In this document: in pieces, positions 39,593-47,098 of the stretch
How the letters are laid out: each line of letters starts with the position of its first letter
Position numbering within the stretch: position 1 is the stretch's first letter
Source: Hydrogenophilales bacterium
GTDB taxonomy: Bacteria > Pseudomonadota > Gammaproteobacteria > Burkholderiales > Thiobacillaceae
Assembly: GCA_016195805.1 (NCBI GenBank)
Contig: JACPYT010000003.1
Location: 186,001-250,000 of the forward strand
DNA: 64,000 nucleotides
Direction of reading: 5' to 3'
Made by a program: the position numbers and the translations under genes
Notes under the pieces: model-generated
The model's database searches: none
The model's input: the letters and a program-made list of their open reading frames with translations, nothing else
What the model was told of the DNA's origin: nothing

Positions 39593-40177
39593 ATGCAAGG
39601 GGAAGCCAGAAAGCCCGGCGAGCGCCGTTTGCAGATTCTGCAAACGCTCGCCGCCATGCTGCAGGAACCGCAGCCGGAGAAAATCACCACGGCAGCGCTG
39701 GCAGCGCGCATCGGGGTATCCGAAGCGGCGCTGTACCGCCATTTTTCCAGCAAGGCGCAAATGTACGAGGGGCTGATCGAGTTCATCGAGCAGACCCTGT
39801 TCGGACTGATTGCGCGCATCACCGCCGACACGCCTTCGCCAGCTGCCCAGATCGAGGCCATCCTCAGCATGCTACTGAATTTTGCAGCGAAGAATCCCGG
39901 GATGACACGCGTGCTGATCGGCGATGCGCTGGTGCATGAAAACGAGCGCCTGCAAAAACGCATCAATCAGCTGCACGACCGCATCGAAGCCCAGTTGCGG
40001 CAATGCCTGCGTTTTTGCGGCGAAAAACAGTCCGAACTGAGCGGGCCGCTGGCCAATCTGCTGCAATGCGTGGTGGTGGGACGCTGGCACCAGTTCGCCA
40101 AGAGCGGCTTTACCCGCCCCCCCGGCGGCGACCTCGACCTGCTGCTGTCGCGCCTACTCGACGTTCATCCCGCCTGA
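39593..40177 (+). CDS. slmA: nucleoid occlusion factor SlmA
   Basis: This 194-residue TetR-fold protein has a helix-turn-helix TTAALAARIGVSEAALYRHFSSK followed by the SlmA-specific helical domain (MYEGLIEFIEQTLFGLI, NPGMTRVLIGDALVHENERLQ). In E. coli it binds SBS sites on the chromosome and breaks FtsZ polymers, preventing division over DNA. Length and the HENERLQKRI segment match SlmA. It overlaps the convergent moeB gene by 13 bp. Confidence 0.92.
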   Translation: MQGEARKPGERRLQILQTLAAMLQEPQPEKITTAALAARIGVSEAALYRHFSSKAQMYEGLIEFIEQTLFGLIARITADTPSPAAQIEAILSMLLNFAAKNPGMTRVLIGDALVHENERLQKRINQLHDRIEAQLRQCLRFCGEKQSELSGPLANLLQCVVVGRWHQFAKSGFTRPPGGDLDLLLSRLLDVHPA

Positions 40178-40941
40178 CGCGCAGCCGGTCCGCACACCGG
40201 GCAAGCTGGGTCACGCGGCACTTTCATCACGCGGGCGTCGGCGCGCAGGCCATCCCATAGCAGCAGCCGGCCGACAAGCAACTCGCCCACCCGGGCCAGG
40301 TATTTCAGCGCCTCCATCGCCTGCATCGCCCCGATGACGCCGACCAAGGGTGAAAACACGCCGTTCTCGGCACAACGCACCTCCGCTTCATTGGCTTCGT
40401 CCGGGAACAGGCAGTGGTAGCAGGGACCGTCAGCGCGGCGAGTATCGAAAACGGCCAGTTGCCCCGAAAACCCGATCGCCGCACCCGACACGAGAGGTTT
40501 TCCAAGCTGCACGCAGGCCCGGTTGACCGCATGCCGGGTGGCAAAGTTGTCCGAGGCATCGACCACCAGATCGACCGCCGCCACCGCTTCATGCAGTGCG
40601 CTGCCGCTCAGCGCTTCGCGAATGGGCTGCACCTCGATTTCAGGGTTGATGGCGCGCACGCTGCGTGCCAGCGAATCGGCCTTGTTTTCGCCGATGGCCG
40701 CAGTGGCGTGGCCGATCTGACGTTGCAGGTTGGTGAGGTCGACCGTGTCGCCGTCCGCCAGCCGCAGCAGACCCACGCCCGAGGCTCCCAGATAAAGCGC
40801 CACCGGGCACCCCAGCCCGCCGGCGCCGACGATCAGCACCGACGCAGCGGAGATCCTCGCCTGGCCGGCCACGCCGACATCAGGCAGCAGAATGTGGCGG
40901 CTGTAGCGCAGCAACTGGTCGTCGTTCAACTCCATCGGCAA
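40165..40941 (-). CDS. moeB: MoeB/ThiF-family adenylyltransferase
   Basis: This 258-residue E1-like enzyme adenylates the C-terminus of a ubiquitin-like sulfur carrier, MoaD or ThiS. It has the ATP-binding VGAGGLGCPVALYLGASGVG, the DTVDLTNLQRQI segment and two zinc CxxC pairs (CYHC, CPVC). The N-terminal LLRYSRHILLPDVG is typical of MoeB. There is no rhodanese domain, so a separate sulfur donor is needed; the rhodanese near 53 kb is one candidate. It lies 7 bp after an unknown gene and probably is co-transcribed with it. Confidence 0.88.
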   Translation of the reverse strand: MPMELNDDQLLRYSRHILLPDVGVAGQARISAASVLIVGAGGLGCPVALYLGASGVGLLRLADGDTVDLTNLQRQIGHATAAIGENKADSLARSVRAINPEIEVQPIREALSGSALHEAVAAVDLVVDASDNFATRHAVNRACVQLGKPLVSGAAIGFSGQLAVFDTRRADGPCYHCLFPDEANEAEVRCAENGVFSPLVGVIGAMQAMEALKYLARVGELLVGRLLLWDGLRADARVMKVPRDPACPVCGPAARQAG

Positions 40942-40948
40942 TACGGGC

Positions 40949-41344
40949 CTATTTATAGCTGCGCCATTCTTCCGGCGTCTCGTCGCTATCGCCGTGCAGA
41001 TGGCGCTCGTAGACTTTCATGAATGCCTGCTGGGATTTGATGTCCGGTTCGTTGGCCGCGACGTTGCGCCGCTGCACGCTCTCGCAAAAATACGCCAGCG
41101 CACGCCTGAGTTTGCTCAGCAGACTGTTGTCAAGATGGAATCCCTGGCTCGCCAAGGCCGTTTCGAGGCCCTCCAGGGTGTACTCGCAGATGTGATAACG
41201 CACCTGCAGGCGATAGATGTCCGCTCCGGCAGTCACGTCCAGCCCCTCCAGACCGGCCAATAGCGACAAGGCACGCTCCGCCTGGCCGGCGGGCAGGGAA
41301 TGAAAGACGATTTCGCGGTTTTTTTCGAGGTCGCACGGACGCAT
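40949..41344 (-). CDS. uncharacterised protein upstream of moeB
   Basis: This 131-residue cytoplasmic protein is from a family I cannot name. The first half (REIVFHSLPAGQAERALSLL and DIYRLQVRYHICEYTLEGLE) has the beta-alpha-beta spacing of a ferredoxin-like, HMA-type domain but lacks the metal-binding CxxC. The second half is helical and charged (RRNVAANEPDIKSQQ). ATG 41344 is preferred because GGGAGG lies 8 bases upstream; GTG 41353 is the alternative. A good promoter precedes it. A role beside MoeB in sulfur transfer is possible but unproven. Confidence 0.75.
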   Translation of the reverse strand: MRPCDLEKNREIVFHSLPAGQAERALSLLAGLEGLDVTAGADIYRLQVRYHICEYTLEGLETALASQGFHLDNSLLSKLRRALAYFCESVQRRNVAANEPDIKSQQAFMKVYERHLHGDSDETPEEWRSYK

Positions 41345-41376
41345 GGCAGGCACCTCCCGGCAGACTAGATCGATTC

Positions 41377-41405
41377 AGTATACCGCGCCGCGGATGCTGT
41401 GGCAG
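41377..41405 (-). promoter_or_regulatory. sigma-70 type promoter of the unknown gene and moeB
   Basis: On the minus strand CTGCCA (41405-41400) and TATACT (41382-41377) are spaced by 17 bp, about 33 bp before the ATG at 41344. The -35 box lies within the hairpin that follows ctpA. Confidence 0.6.
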
Positions 41406-41431
41406 CCCTGCAGCCGCCACAGCATATCCGC
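41390..41431 (-). terminator. large hairpin directly after ctpA
   Basis: ATGCTGTGGC and GCCACAGCAT pair perfectly, extended by GCGG/CCGC past a 2-base bulge, giving a 14-bp stem. It begins at the base after the ctpA stop codon. There is no T-run; it may terminate weakly or protect the 3' end, and it overlaps the promoter of the next gene. Confidence 0.5.
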
Positions 41432-42847
41432 TCAACGTCCCTGCATAATCTGCAGCCCTTTCAGCAGATTCAGCGCCTGATTCACCTGGAAGTCGTTCTT
41501 CGACACGATTTCGCCGGGCTTCAGCGGAGCCGGCGTCTTCTCTACACCGCCCGGCGCGGCGCGGTCTGCAGGCGGCGCCTTGATGACATCGCTCGGCTTG
41601 CTCGCGGGAGTCGAATCCCCACCATTCGGATTGCTCAGATGATTCTCGAGATCCGCCTCGCGGATTCCCAGGCCCTGATCGTCGGACGGCAGGGATGGGT
41701 CCTCCACCACGATATCCGGCTCGATGCCCTTGTTCTGGATGGAACGCCCGCTCGGCGTAAAGTAGCGTGCCGTGGTGAGTTTGACCGCCGTGCCGTTGCC
41801 GAGCGGCAGGATGGTCTGCACCGACCCCTTGCCGAAGGTGCGGGTACCCATGATGACGGCGCGCTTGTCATCCTGCAAGGCGCCCGCCACGATTTCGGAG
41901 GCCGAAGCGGAGCCGCCGTTGACCAGCACCACCATCGGCACCTGCTTGACGCCTTCCGGCAGGTTCTTCAGGTAATCCGCCTGCATCGGGCGCAGATAAT
42001 TCTCGCGGCTGGCGGTCAGCCGCATCTTCGCGTCCTCGGTGCGGCCGTCGGTGTACACCACCAGGCTGTCCGGCTTGACGAAGGCCGCCGCCACCGCCAC
42101 CGCACCATTCAGCAGGCCGCCCGGGTCATTGCGCAGATCCATGATCAGGCCCTTGAGCGGCGCCTTGTTGTCCTTGTAGAGTGTTTTCAATGCTTCGGCC
42201 AGCAGTTCGCCAGTGTGCTCCTGGAACTGCGTCACGCGCACGTACCCGTAGCCGTTTTCCAGCAGCTTGAATTTGACGCTGCGGACCTTGATGACCGCAC
42301 GGGTCAGGGTCAGCACGAGGGGCTTGTCGGCGCCCTTGCGTACGATGGTAAGTTTGATGGTCGAACCCGGCTTGCCGCGCATGCGCTTCACTGCGTCGTT
42401 CAGCGTCATGCCCTTCACCGGAGCGTCATCGAGCTTGATGATCAGGTCGCCGGGCTTGACCCCGGCCTTGAAGGCAGGCGTATCCTCGATCGGCGAGACC
42501 ACCTTGACGAAGCCGTCTTCCATGCCGACTTCGATCCCGAGACCACCGAACTCGCCCTGGGTTCCCACCTGCAGATCCTTGAAACCTTCGGCGTCGAGAT
42601 AGGCCGAATGCGGGTCCAGCCCGCTCACCATGCCGTTGATCGCAGACTCGATCAGTTTCTTGTCGTCGACCGGCTCGACGTAGTCGCTCTTGATGCGGGC
42701 AAACACATCGGTAAAGGCACGCAACTCCTCGACCGGCAGCGCCGTCTGCGCATCCTTGTCTGCGATGGCCGGCAGGTTGAGCGTCAATGCAGCGCCAGCC
42801 AATACCCCTGCCAGACCGACCAGTACGAATTTTGCCTTTTGTGTCAT
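41432..42847 (-). CDS. ctpA: S41 family C-terminal processing peptidase
   Basis: This 471-residue exported serine protease has a signal peptide or anchor (residues 1-27), a PDZ domain (KVVSPIEDTPAFKAGVKPGD) and the catalytic Ser/Lys dyad in NGGSASASEIVAGAL and GTRTFGKGSVQ. A Pro-rich tail follows. Family members trim periplasmic proteins and peptidoglycan hydrolases. It lies 1 bp after the EnvC-like gene, so the pair may act together in cell-wall turnover. Confidence 0.93.
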   Translation of the reverse strand: MTQKAKFVLVGLAGVLAGAALTLNLPAIADKDAQTALPVEELRAFTDVFARIKSDYVEPVDDKKLIESAINGMVSGLDPHSAYLDAEGFKDLQVGTQGEFGGLGIEVGMEDGFVKVVSPIEDTPAFKAGVKPGDLIIKLDDAPVKGMTLNDAVKRMRGKPGSTIKLTIVRKGADKPLVLTLTRAVIKVRSVKFKLLENGYGYVRVTQFQEHTGELLAEALKTLYKDNKAPLKGLIMDLRNDPGGLLNGAVAVAAAFVKPDSLVVYTDGRTEDAKMRLTASRENYLRPMQADYLKNLPEGVKQVPMVVLVNGGSASASEIVAGALQDDKRAVIMGTRTFGKGSVQTILPLGNGTAVKLTTARYFTPSGRSIQNKGIEPDIVVEDPSLPSDDQGLGIREADLENHLSNPNGGDSTPASKPSDVIKAPPADRAAPGGVEKTPAPLKPGEIVSKNDFQVNQALNLLKGLQIMQGR

Positions 42848-42848
42848 C

Positions 42849-44099
42849 TCACTTCACCCAATCGAGGGGGTTTACAGGACGGCTTTGATGCCGCAATTCA
42901 AAATACAGACCGCTGTCGGGCTGGCCGCCGCTGTTGCCGACCGCGGCGATCGTGTCGCCGGGCTGGACCCGTTCGCCCACCTGCTTATACAGACTTTCAT
43001 TATTGCTGTACAGGCTCATATAGCCGTCGCCGTGGTCGACAATAATGAGGTTGCCGAAGCCGCGTAGCCACTCGGCAAACACCACCTGCCCGGCCGCGAT
43101 CGCCTTCACTGCCGTGCCTTGGGCGGCCCGGATGAACAAGCCTTTCCAGCTCAGCCCGCCGCCTTCTCTCGGAGCGCCGAAACGGTTCATCAGTTCCCCG
43201 GCGACCGGCAAATGCAGGGAACCTTTCAGGCGTGAAAAAGGCTGGCTCGAACGAAATGCCACCGGCGTGTCGGTATTCACTCCCACGGGGCGGGACGGCT
43301 GGCTTGCTGTGCCGCGCCCCGCTTCCCGCTTCCGCTGCGCCTGCTGGGCTGCGCGCGCGCGTGCGGCCTCACGCTCCGCCTGCTGCGCCATCAGGCGGTT
43401 GAGGCGCTCCACCAGCTGCGTCAGGCTGCGCTCGTTGCGCTTCAGGTTGGAAATCTCGCGCCGCTGCTGCTGGATTTTCACGGAGAGTTTCTGCAGCACC
43501 TGCTCGCGGGCCTGCTTGTCGGCCACCAGCTTTTTCTGCTCGGCCTCGTGTGCCGCCTGCAATTGCGTCAGCTCGGTCGTTTTTTGTGTAGCCTGCTGCT
43601 GCAGGGCGGACAGTTGCGCGAGGTCGGCGCGCAACGATTCGATCATGGTCTGCTGGGCGCGCGACAATTGCGCCAGATAGCGCAAATCGCGCGCGGTCTG
43701 GTTGGGATCCGCGCCATTGAGGATGAGCTTGAGCGCATCGCCCTGCCCGCGCAGGTAGGCGCCCTTGAGCGTCTGCGCCAGATGAGCCTGCTGCGTGCGA
43801 ATACGCGCCGAGGTGGCTTCGGACTGCTGCGTCAGCGATTGCAGATCACTCTGGGTCCGCTGGCGTTCGCCATCCAGCTGGCGCAACTGGCGCACGGAAC
43901 TGCTGATGGCGCGTTCGGACTGCCGCAGTTCGTCGGCCGCTTCCTGCTGATGCGTCTGCGTGGTGTGGAAATCCTGCTGCAGGGTTTGCAGCCGCTGCTT
44001 GAGGGCATCGAGCTCGGATTGTTTGCGATCGGCCTGATTGGCGCTGACGCACAGCGGCCCGCACAGGGCCAGCATGACGAAGAAATGTTTGAAGTTCAC
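42849..44099 (-). CDS. envC: EnvC-like murein hydrolase activator
   Basis: This 416-residue exported protein has a signal peptide (about 1-20), a long coiled coil (about 24-270) and a C-terminal LytM/M23 domain. The usual zinc ligands of active M23 enzymes are missing: the first His/Asp region reads GLSWKGLFIRAAQGTAV and the last motif reads LYFELRHQ. This degeneracy is what EnvC has, which activates amidases AmiA/B rather than cutting itself. IIVDHGDGYMSLYSNN is conserved. It is between gpmI and ctpA, all on one strand. Confidence 0.9.
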   Translation of the reverse strand: MNFKHFFVMLALCGPLCVSANQADRKQSELDALKQRLQTLQQDFHTTQTHQQEAADELRQSERAISSSVRQLRQLDGERQRTQSDLQSLTQQSEATSARIRTQQAHLAQTLKGAYLRGQGDALKLILNGADPNQTARDLRYLAQLSRAQQTMIESLRADLAQLSALQQQATQKTTELTQLQAAHEAEQKKLVADKQAREQVLQKLSVKIQQQRREISNLKRNERSLTQLVERLNRLMAQQAEREAARARAAQQAQRKREAGRGTASQPSRPVGVNTDTPVAFRSSQPFSRLKGSLHLPVAGELMNRFGAPREGGGLSWKGLFIRAAQGTAVKAIAAGQVVFAEWLRGFGNLIIVDHGDGYMSLYSNNESLYKQVGERVQPGDTIAAVGNSGGQPDSGLYFELRHQSRPVNPLDWVK

Positions 44100-44128
44100 C
44101 CTGTCGAGCTTACCCGAAGCGGGCGGGC

Positions 44129-45670
44129 TTACTCAAACCGCACCAGGGCTTCGCCGGTCATTTCGGAAGGTTGCGCCAGCCCCATCATTTTCAGCAGGGT
44201 CGGACTGATGTCTTCGAGCGCACCGGTCTCCGCCAGCGTGGCGTGGCGTCGGCCGACGTAGATCAGCGGCACCAGGTTCAGGGTATGCGCGGTATGCGGC
44301 TGGCCGGTTGCGGCGTCGCGCATCAACTCGGCGTTGCCGTGGTCGGCGGTCACCAGCACGTCGCCGCCGCGCGCCAGCTGGGCTTCCACCACCCGGCCCA
44401 GGCAGGTGTCGACGGTTTCGATCGCCTTGGTCGCCGCCTGCAGGTCGCCGGTATGCCCCACCATGTCCGGGTTGGCGTAATTGCAGACGATCAGGTCGTA
44501 TTGTTTGCTGCCGATCGCCGCGACCAGTTTGTCGGTCACCTCGGCGGCACTCATCTCGGGCTTGAGATCATAGGTCGCGACGTCGGGCGACGGCACCAGC
44601 ACGCGGTCCTCGCCGGGGAAGGAGATCTCCTCGCCGCCGTTGAAGAAAAAGGTGACGTGCGGGTATTTCTCGGTTTCGGCGATGCGCAACTGGCGCAACC
44701 CGAGGTTGGCAACGTATTCGCCCAGGCCATTCTTGATGCGCTCGGGTGGAAACGCGACCGACACCTGGAAGTCGTCGCTGTAGCCGGTCAGGGTGCAATA
44801 GGTAGCCAGACGCGGGGTCACCTCGCGTTCGAATTCGCCGAAATCGGACTCGATGAAGGGCCGCGACAGCTGGCGCGCACGGTCGGAACGGAAGTTGAGA
44901 AAGATGACCGAATCGCCGTCTTCCATTTTCACCGGCTTGCCGTCGGCCGGCAGGATGGCCGTGGCCTTGACGAATTCGTCGGTCTCGCCCCGCGCATAGG
45001 CCGCCTCCAACCCGGTCAGCGCATTCTCCGCCATGTATTCGGCGCGCCCCTGGGTCAGCAGATCGTAGGCCGATTTGACGCGCTGCCAGCGGCGGTCACG
45101 GTCCATCGCGTAATAGCGGCCGATCATCGACGCGATGTGGCCGACGCCGGTCTGCTCGATTTTCTCGGAGAGGCGGCGCAAATAGATTTCGGCGCTTTTC
45201 GGCGGCGTGTCACGTCCGTCCAGGAACACGTGCAGGCACACCTTGTGCAGGCCCTCGCGGCGCGCCAGTTCGAGCAGCGCGTGGAAATGCGCTTCGTGGC
45301 TGTGCACGCCGCCGTCCGACAGCAGACCAAGCACGTGCAAGGTCTTCTGGTTGTCGCGCGCCAGGTGAACCGCGTTCAGCAGCGCCGGATTGGTATAGAA
45401 ATAGCCGGATTCGATGGCGCGATCGATGCGGGTGAATTCCTGGTACACCACCCGCCCCGCGCCGATGTTCAGATGTCCCACCTCGGAATTGCCCATTTGC
45501 CCCTTGGGCAACCCCACCTCGGATTCCGAGGCATGGATGAGGGTATGGGGATGGTGCTTCCAGAGCCGATCCCAATTGGGCTTGTCGGCCTGGGCAATCG
45601 CGTTGTCTGCGCGCTCCGCGCGGCAACCGAAACCGTCGAGGATGATGAGGAGAACCGGCACGGTTTTCAT
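44129..45670 (-). CDS. gpmI: 2,3-bisphosphoglycerate-independent phosphoglycerate mutase
   Basis: This 513-residue Mn2+ enzyme interconverts 3- and 2-phosphoglycerate. The phosphoserine site is in MGNSEVGHLNIGAGR; metal ligands include ILDGFG and VTADHGNAE. The ATG at 45670 (MKTVPVLLIILDGFG) is chosen because the longer frame upstream is AT-rich intergenic DNA. It heads the gpmI-envC-ctpA unit. Confidence 0.96.
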   Translation of the reverse strand: MKTVPVLLIILDGFGCRAERADNAIAQADKPNWDRLWKHHPHTLIHASESEVGLPKGQMGNSEVGHLNIGAGRVVYQEFTRIDRAIESGYFYTNPALLNAVHLARDNQKTLHVLGLLSDGGVHSHEAHFHALLELARREGLHKVCLHVFLDGRDTPPKSAEIYLRRLSEKIEQTGVGHIASMIGRYYAMDRDRRWQRVKSAYDLLTQGRAEYMAENALTGLEAAYARGETDEFVKATAILPADGKPVKMEDGDSVIFLNFRSDRARQLSRPFIESDFGEFEREVTPRLATYCTLTGYSDDFQVSVAFPPERIKNGLGEYVANLGLRQLRIAETEKYPHVTFFFNGGEEISFPGEDRVLVPSPDVATYDLKPEMSAAEVTDKLVAAIGSKQYDLIVCNYANPDMVGHTGDLQAATKAIETVDTCLGRVVEAQLARGGDVLVTADHGNAELMRDAATGQPHTAHTLNLVPLIYVGRRHATLAETGALEDISPTLLKMMGLAQPSEMTGEALVRFE

Positions 45671-45724
45671 GAAAAAGTTTATATAACCTGACTCGTTTTC
45701 GTGGAAATATTTTAATATATGCGT

Positions 45725-45746
45725 GATTGCTAATCTATACGCAATC
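45725..45746. promoter_or_regulatory. inverted repeat GATTGC-N10-GCAATC between gpmI and arsR-type gene
   Basis: Perfect 6-bp arms flank TAATCTATAC in the divergent region between the gpmI start and the ArsR-family gene. AT-rich DNA with AATATAT lies just to the left. The spacing suits a dimeric helix-turn-helix repressor such as the adjacent ArsR protein. Confidence 0.45.
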
Positions 45747-45828
45747 CGCAAAGCGGGATTAAAAGTGGCGCGTGCGGGGTGTTTTGCGAAAAGCTGACCG
45801 CGCCGTTGCGCACCTGAAGGATCGAGGA

Positions 45829-46158
45829 ATGAATATGGCGGCTGATTGGGACGAAGTGGACCTCATGGACAAGGACGAGCACATCGAGCAGGCCTCGCGT
45901 GCGATGAAGGCCATGTCGCATCCGCTGCGCCTGAAAATTCTCTGCGTGCTGGGCGACAAGGAAGTCAGCGTTCAAGACATCGTCGACCATGTCGGCACCT
46001 CCCAGAGCAATATCTCGCAGCACCTCGCCATTCTTCGCGACAAAGGCGTGCTGCGTACCCGCAAGGATGCCAACCGCGTGTTCTATCGCGTCGGCGACAC
46101 CCGCACGTTGAAGCTTCTGGGCATGATGCGCGACGTCTTTTGCGGTTTTACCAAGTAA
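45829..46158 (+). CDS. ArsR/SmtB-family repressor with SqrR/BigR/YgaV-type cysteine pair
   Basis: This 109-residue winged-helix repressor has AMKAMSHPLRLKILCVLGD and the recognition helix VGTSQSNISQHLAILRDKG. It has cysteines at 39 and 105, 66 residues apart, exactly the spacing of the redox pair in persulfide sensors SqrR (41 and 107) and BigR. The arsenic-site CVC motif is absent. E. coli YgaV has the same ILC and terminal Cys context. It likely senses reactive sulfur. ATG 45829 and 45835 both have good ribosome binding sites. A terminator follows, so it is transcribed alone. Confidence 0.88.
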   Translation: MNMAADWDEVDLMDKDEHIEQASRAMKAMSHPLRLKILCVLGDKEVSVQDIVDHVGTSQSNISQHLAILRDKGVLRTRKDANRVFYRVGDTRTLKLLGMMRDVFCGFTK

Positions 46159-46177
46159 GCTGACTGCCTACCGCGGA

Positions 46178-46213
46178 GCCCGGCGACGCGCAAGCGGGCC
46201 GGGCCTTTGTTTT
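46178..46213 (+). terminator. rho-independent terminator after the ArsR-family gene
   Basis: GCCCGGC and GCCGGGC form a 7-bp stem with a 13-base loop, followed by CTTTGTTTTT. Confidence 0.8.
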
Positions 46214-46257
46214 TGAGGCGGTACTGGCGATCATTTCCAACCAGGGTTCGCCCGACC

Positions 46258-46266
46258 AGGCATCTT
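46258..46266. promoter_or_regulatory. NsrR-like half-site upstream of nsrR
   Basis: AGGCATCTT is the complement of AAGATGCCT, which matches the half-site of the NsrR consensus (AAGATGCYTTT) at nine positions. An AT-rich run (ATATATATAATAATT) follows within 20 bp. A second half-site is not evident. Confidence 0.35.
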
Positions 46267-46343
46267 GGCAGATATATATAATAATTGAACGCCAATCGGG
46301 ACATCCACACACAACGCCACATGGCAAGACGGAAGGAGATGCC

Positions 46344-46826
46344 ATGCGCCTGACCAAATTCACGGATTATTCCTTGCGCGTGGCAATCTATCTGGCGCGC
46401 CATCCCGAGGGCCTGGCGACCATTGCCGACATCGCGCACGCGTACGACATCCCCGCCACCCATCTGATGAAGGTGGTCCATCGGCTGGCGCAATGCGGGT
46501 ACATCGTGACCGTGCGCGGGAAAGGCGGCGGGATGCGCCTCGCCCGCACGCCCGACAAGATCAACATCGGGGATCTGGTGCGGGATACCGAGGACAATAT
46601 GGATATCGCGGAATGCTTCAGCGCCGCGCACCAGGATTGTCCGATGCTGCCCGCATGCGGCCTGAAATCGGTGCTGGTCGAGGCACGCCAGAGCTTTTTG
46701 GCTACCCTGGATTTTTACCGTTTGTCCGACATCATGGGGGACGCCCTGCCGGCCGGTGAATCCTTGCACCCGGCAATTGGCTCATTTTCCCCTACAAGCC
46801 CGCGCACAAAACAGGGGCGCGGCTGA
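46344..46826 (+). CDS. nsrR: NsrR-like Rrf2 family [Fe-S] regulator
   Basis: This 160-residue Rrf2 protein has the winged helix MRLTKFTDYSLRVAIYLA, VRGKGGGMRLARTP and three clustered cysteines (91, 99, 105) in AECFSAAHQDCPMLPACGL, the NsrR ligand region. NsrR is a nitric-oxide-responsive repressor of nitrosative stress genes. The start is supported by GGAAGGAG. The order ArsR-type, NsrR, then TolC/adaptor/RND suggests dual control of the efflux block. The extra Cys51 is unusual. Confidence 0.85.
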   Translation: MRLTKFTDYSLRVAIYLARHPEGLATIADIAHAYDIPATHLMKVVHRLAQCGYIVTVRGKGGGMRLARTPDKINIGDLVRDTEDNMDIAECFSAAHQDCPMLPACGLKSVLVEARQSFLATLDFYRLSDIMGDALPAGESLHPAIGSFSPTSPRTKQGRG

Positions 46827-46872
46827 GCGAACCGGACCACAGCGGAAACATCCCCGTAATAAGGAGCGGTTT

Positions 46873-46959
46873 ATGATTCGGCTGGCGCCTTGCCACACCC
46901 TATCAAGCTTGTGGCAACATCGCGCATGCCCAAGCCGTTGTACATCGATCAACAGTTGA
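46873..46959 (+). CDS. possible 28-residue microORF in the nsrR-tolC gap
   Basis: The ATG follows an excellent ribosome binding site (AAGGAG, 7-base spacing) and the frame runs 28 codons with three cysteines. The amino-acid content is not obviously protein-like. In a shifted frame the DNA stays open to 47033. It could be a leader peptide, the start of a decayed gene, or chance. Confidence 0.25.
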   Translation: MIRLAPCHTLSSLWQHRACPSRCTSINS

Positions 46960-47021
46960 GAAATCCCGACCGGAATCCAGTTCATTGTGGCTACATGTAC
47001 ATAAGGTGTACTCATGGCCGG

Positions 47022-47045
47022 ATTAATTATTAATATATAATTAAT
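47022..47045. promoter_or_regulatory. AT-only palindrome upstream of the efflux operon, candidate operator
   Basis: ATTAATTAT and ATAATTAAT are perfect 9-bp arms around TAATAT, an all-AT sequence in a GC-rich genome, 54 bp before the tolC start. ArsR/SmtB-family repressors bind such AT-rich dyads. AATATAT runs also occur upstream of the ArsR-family gene (about 45705-45720) and a related ATATATATAATAATT upstream of nsrR (46271-46286). Confidence 0.5.
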
Positions 47046-47098
47046 TTCTAATGCACACCCCGCGCGCCTATTGCGGGCCACTAAGATGAGGGGAATTG

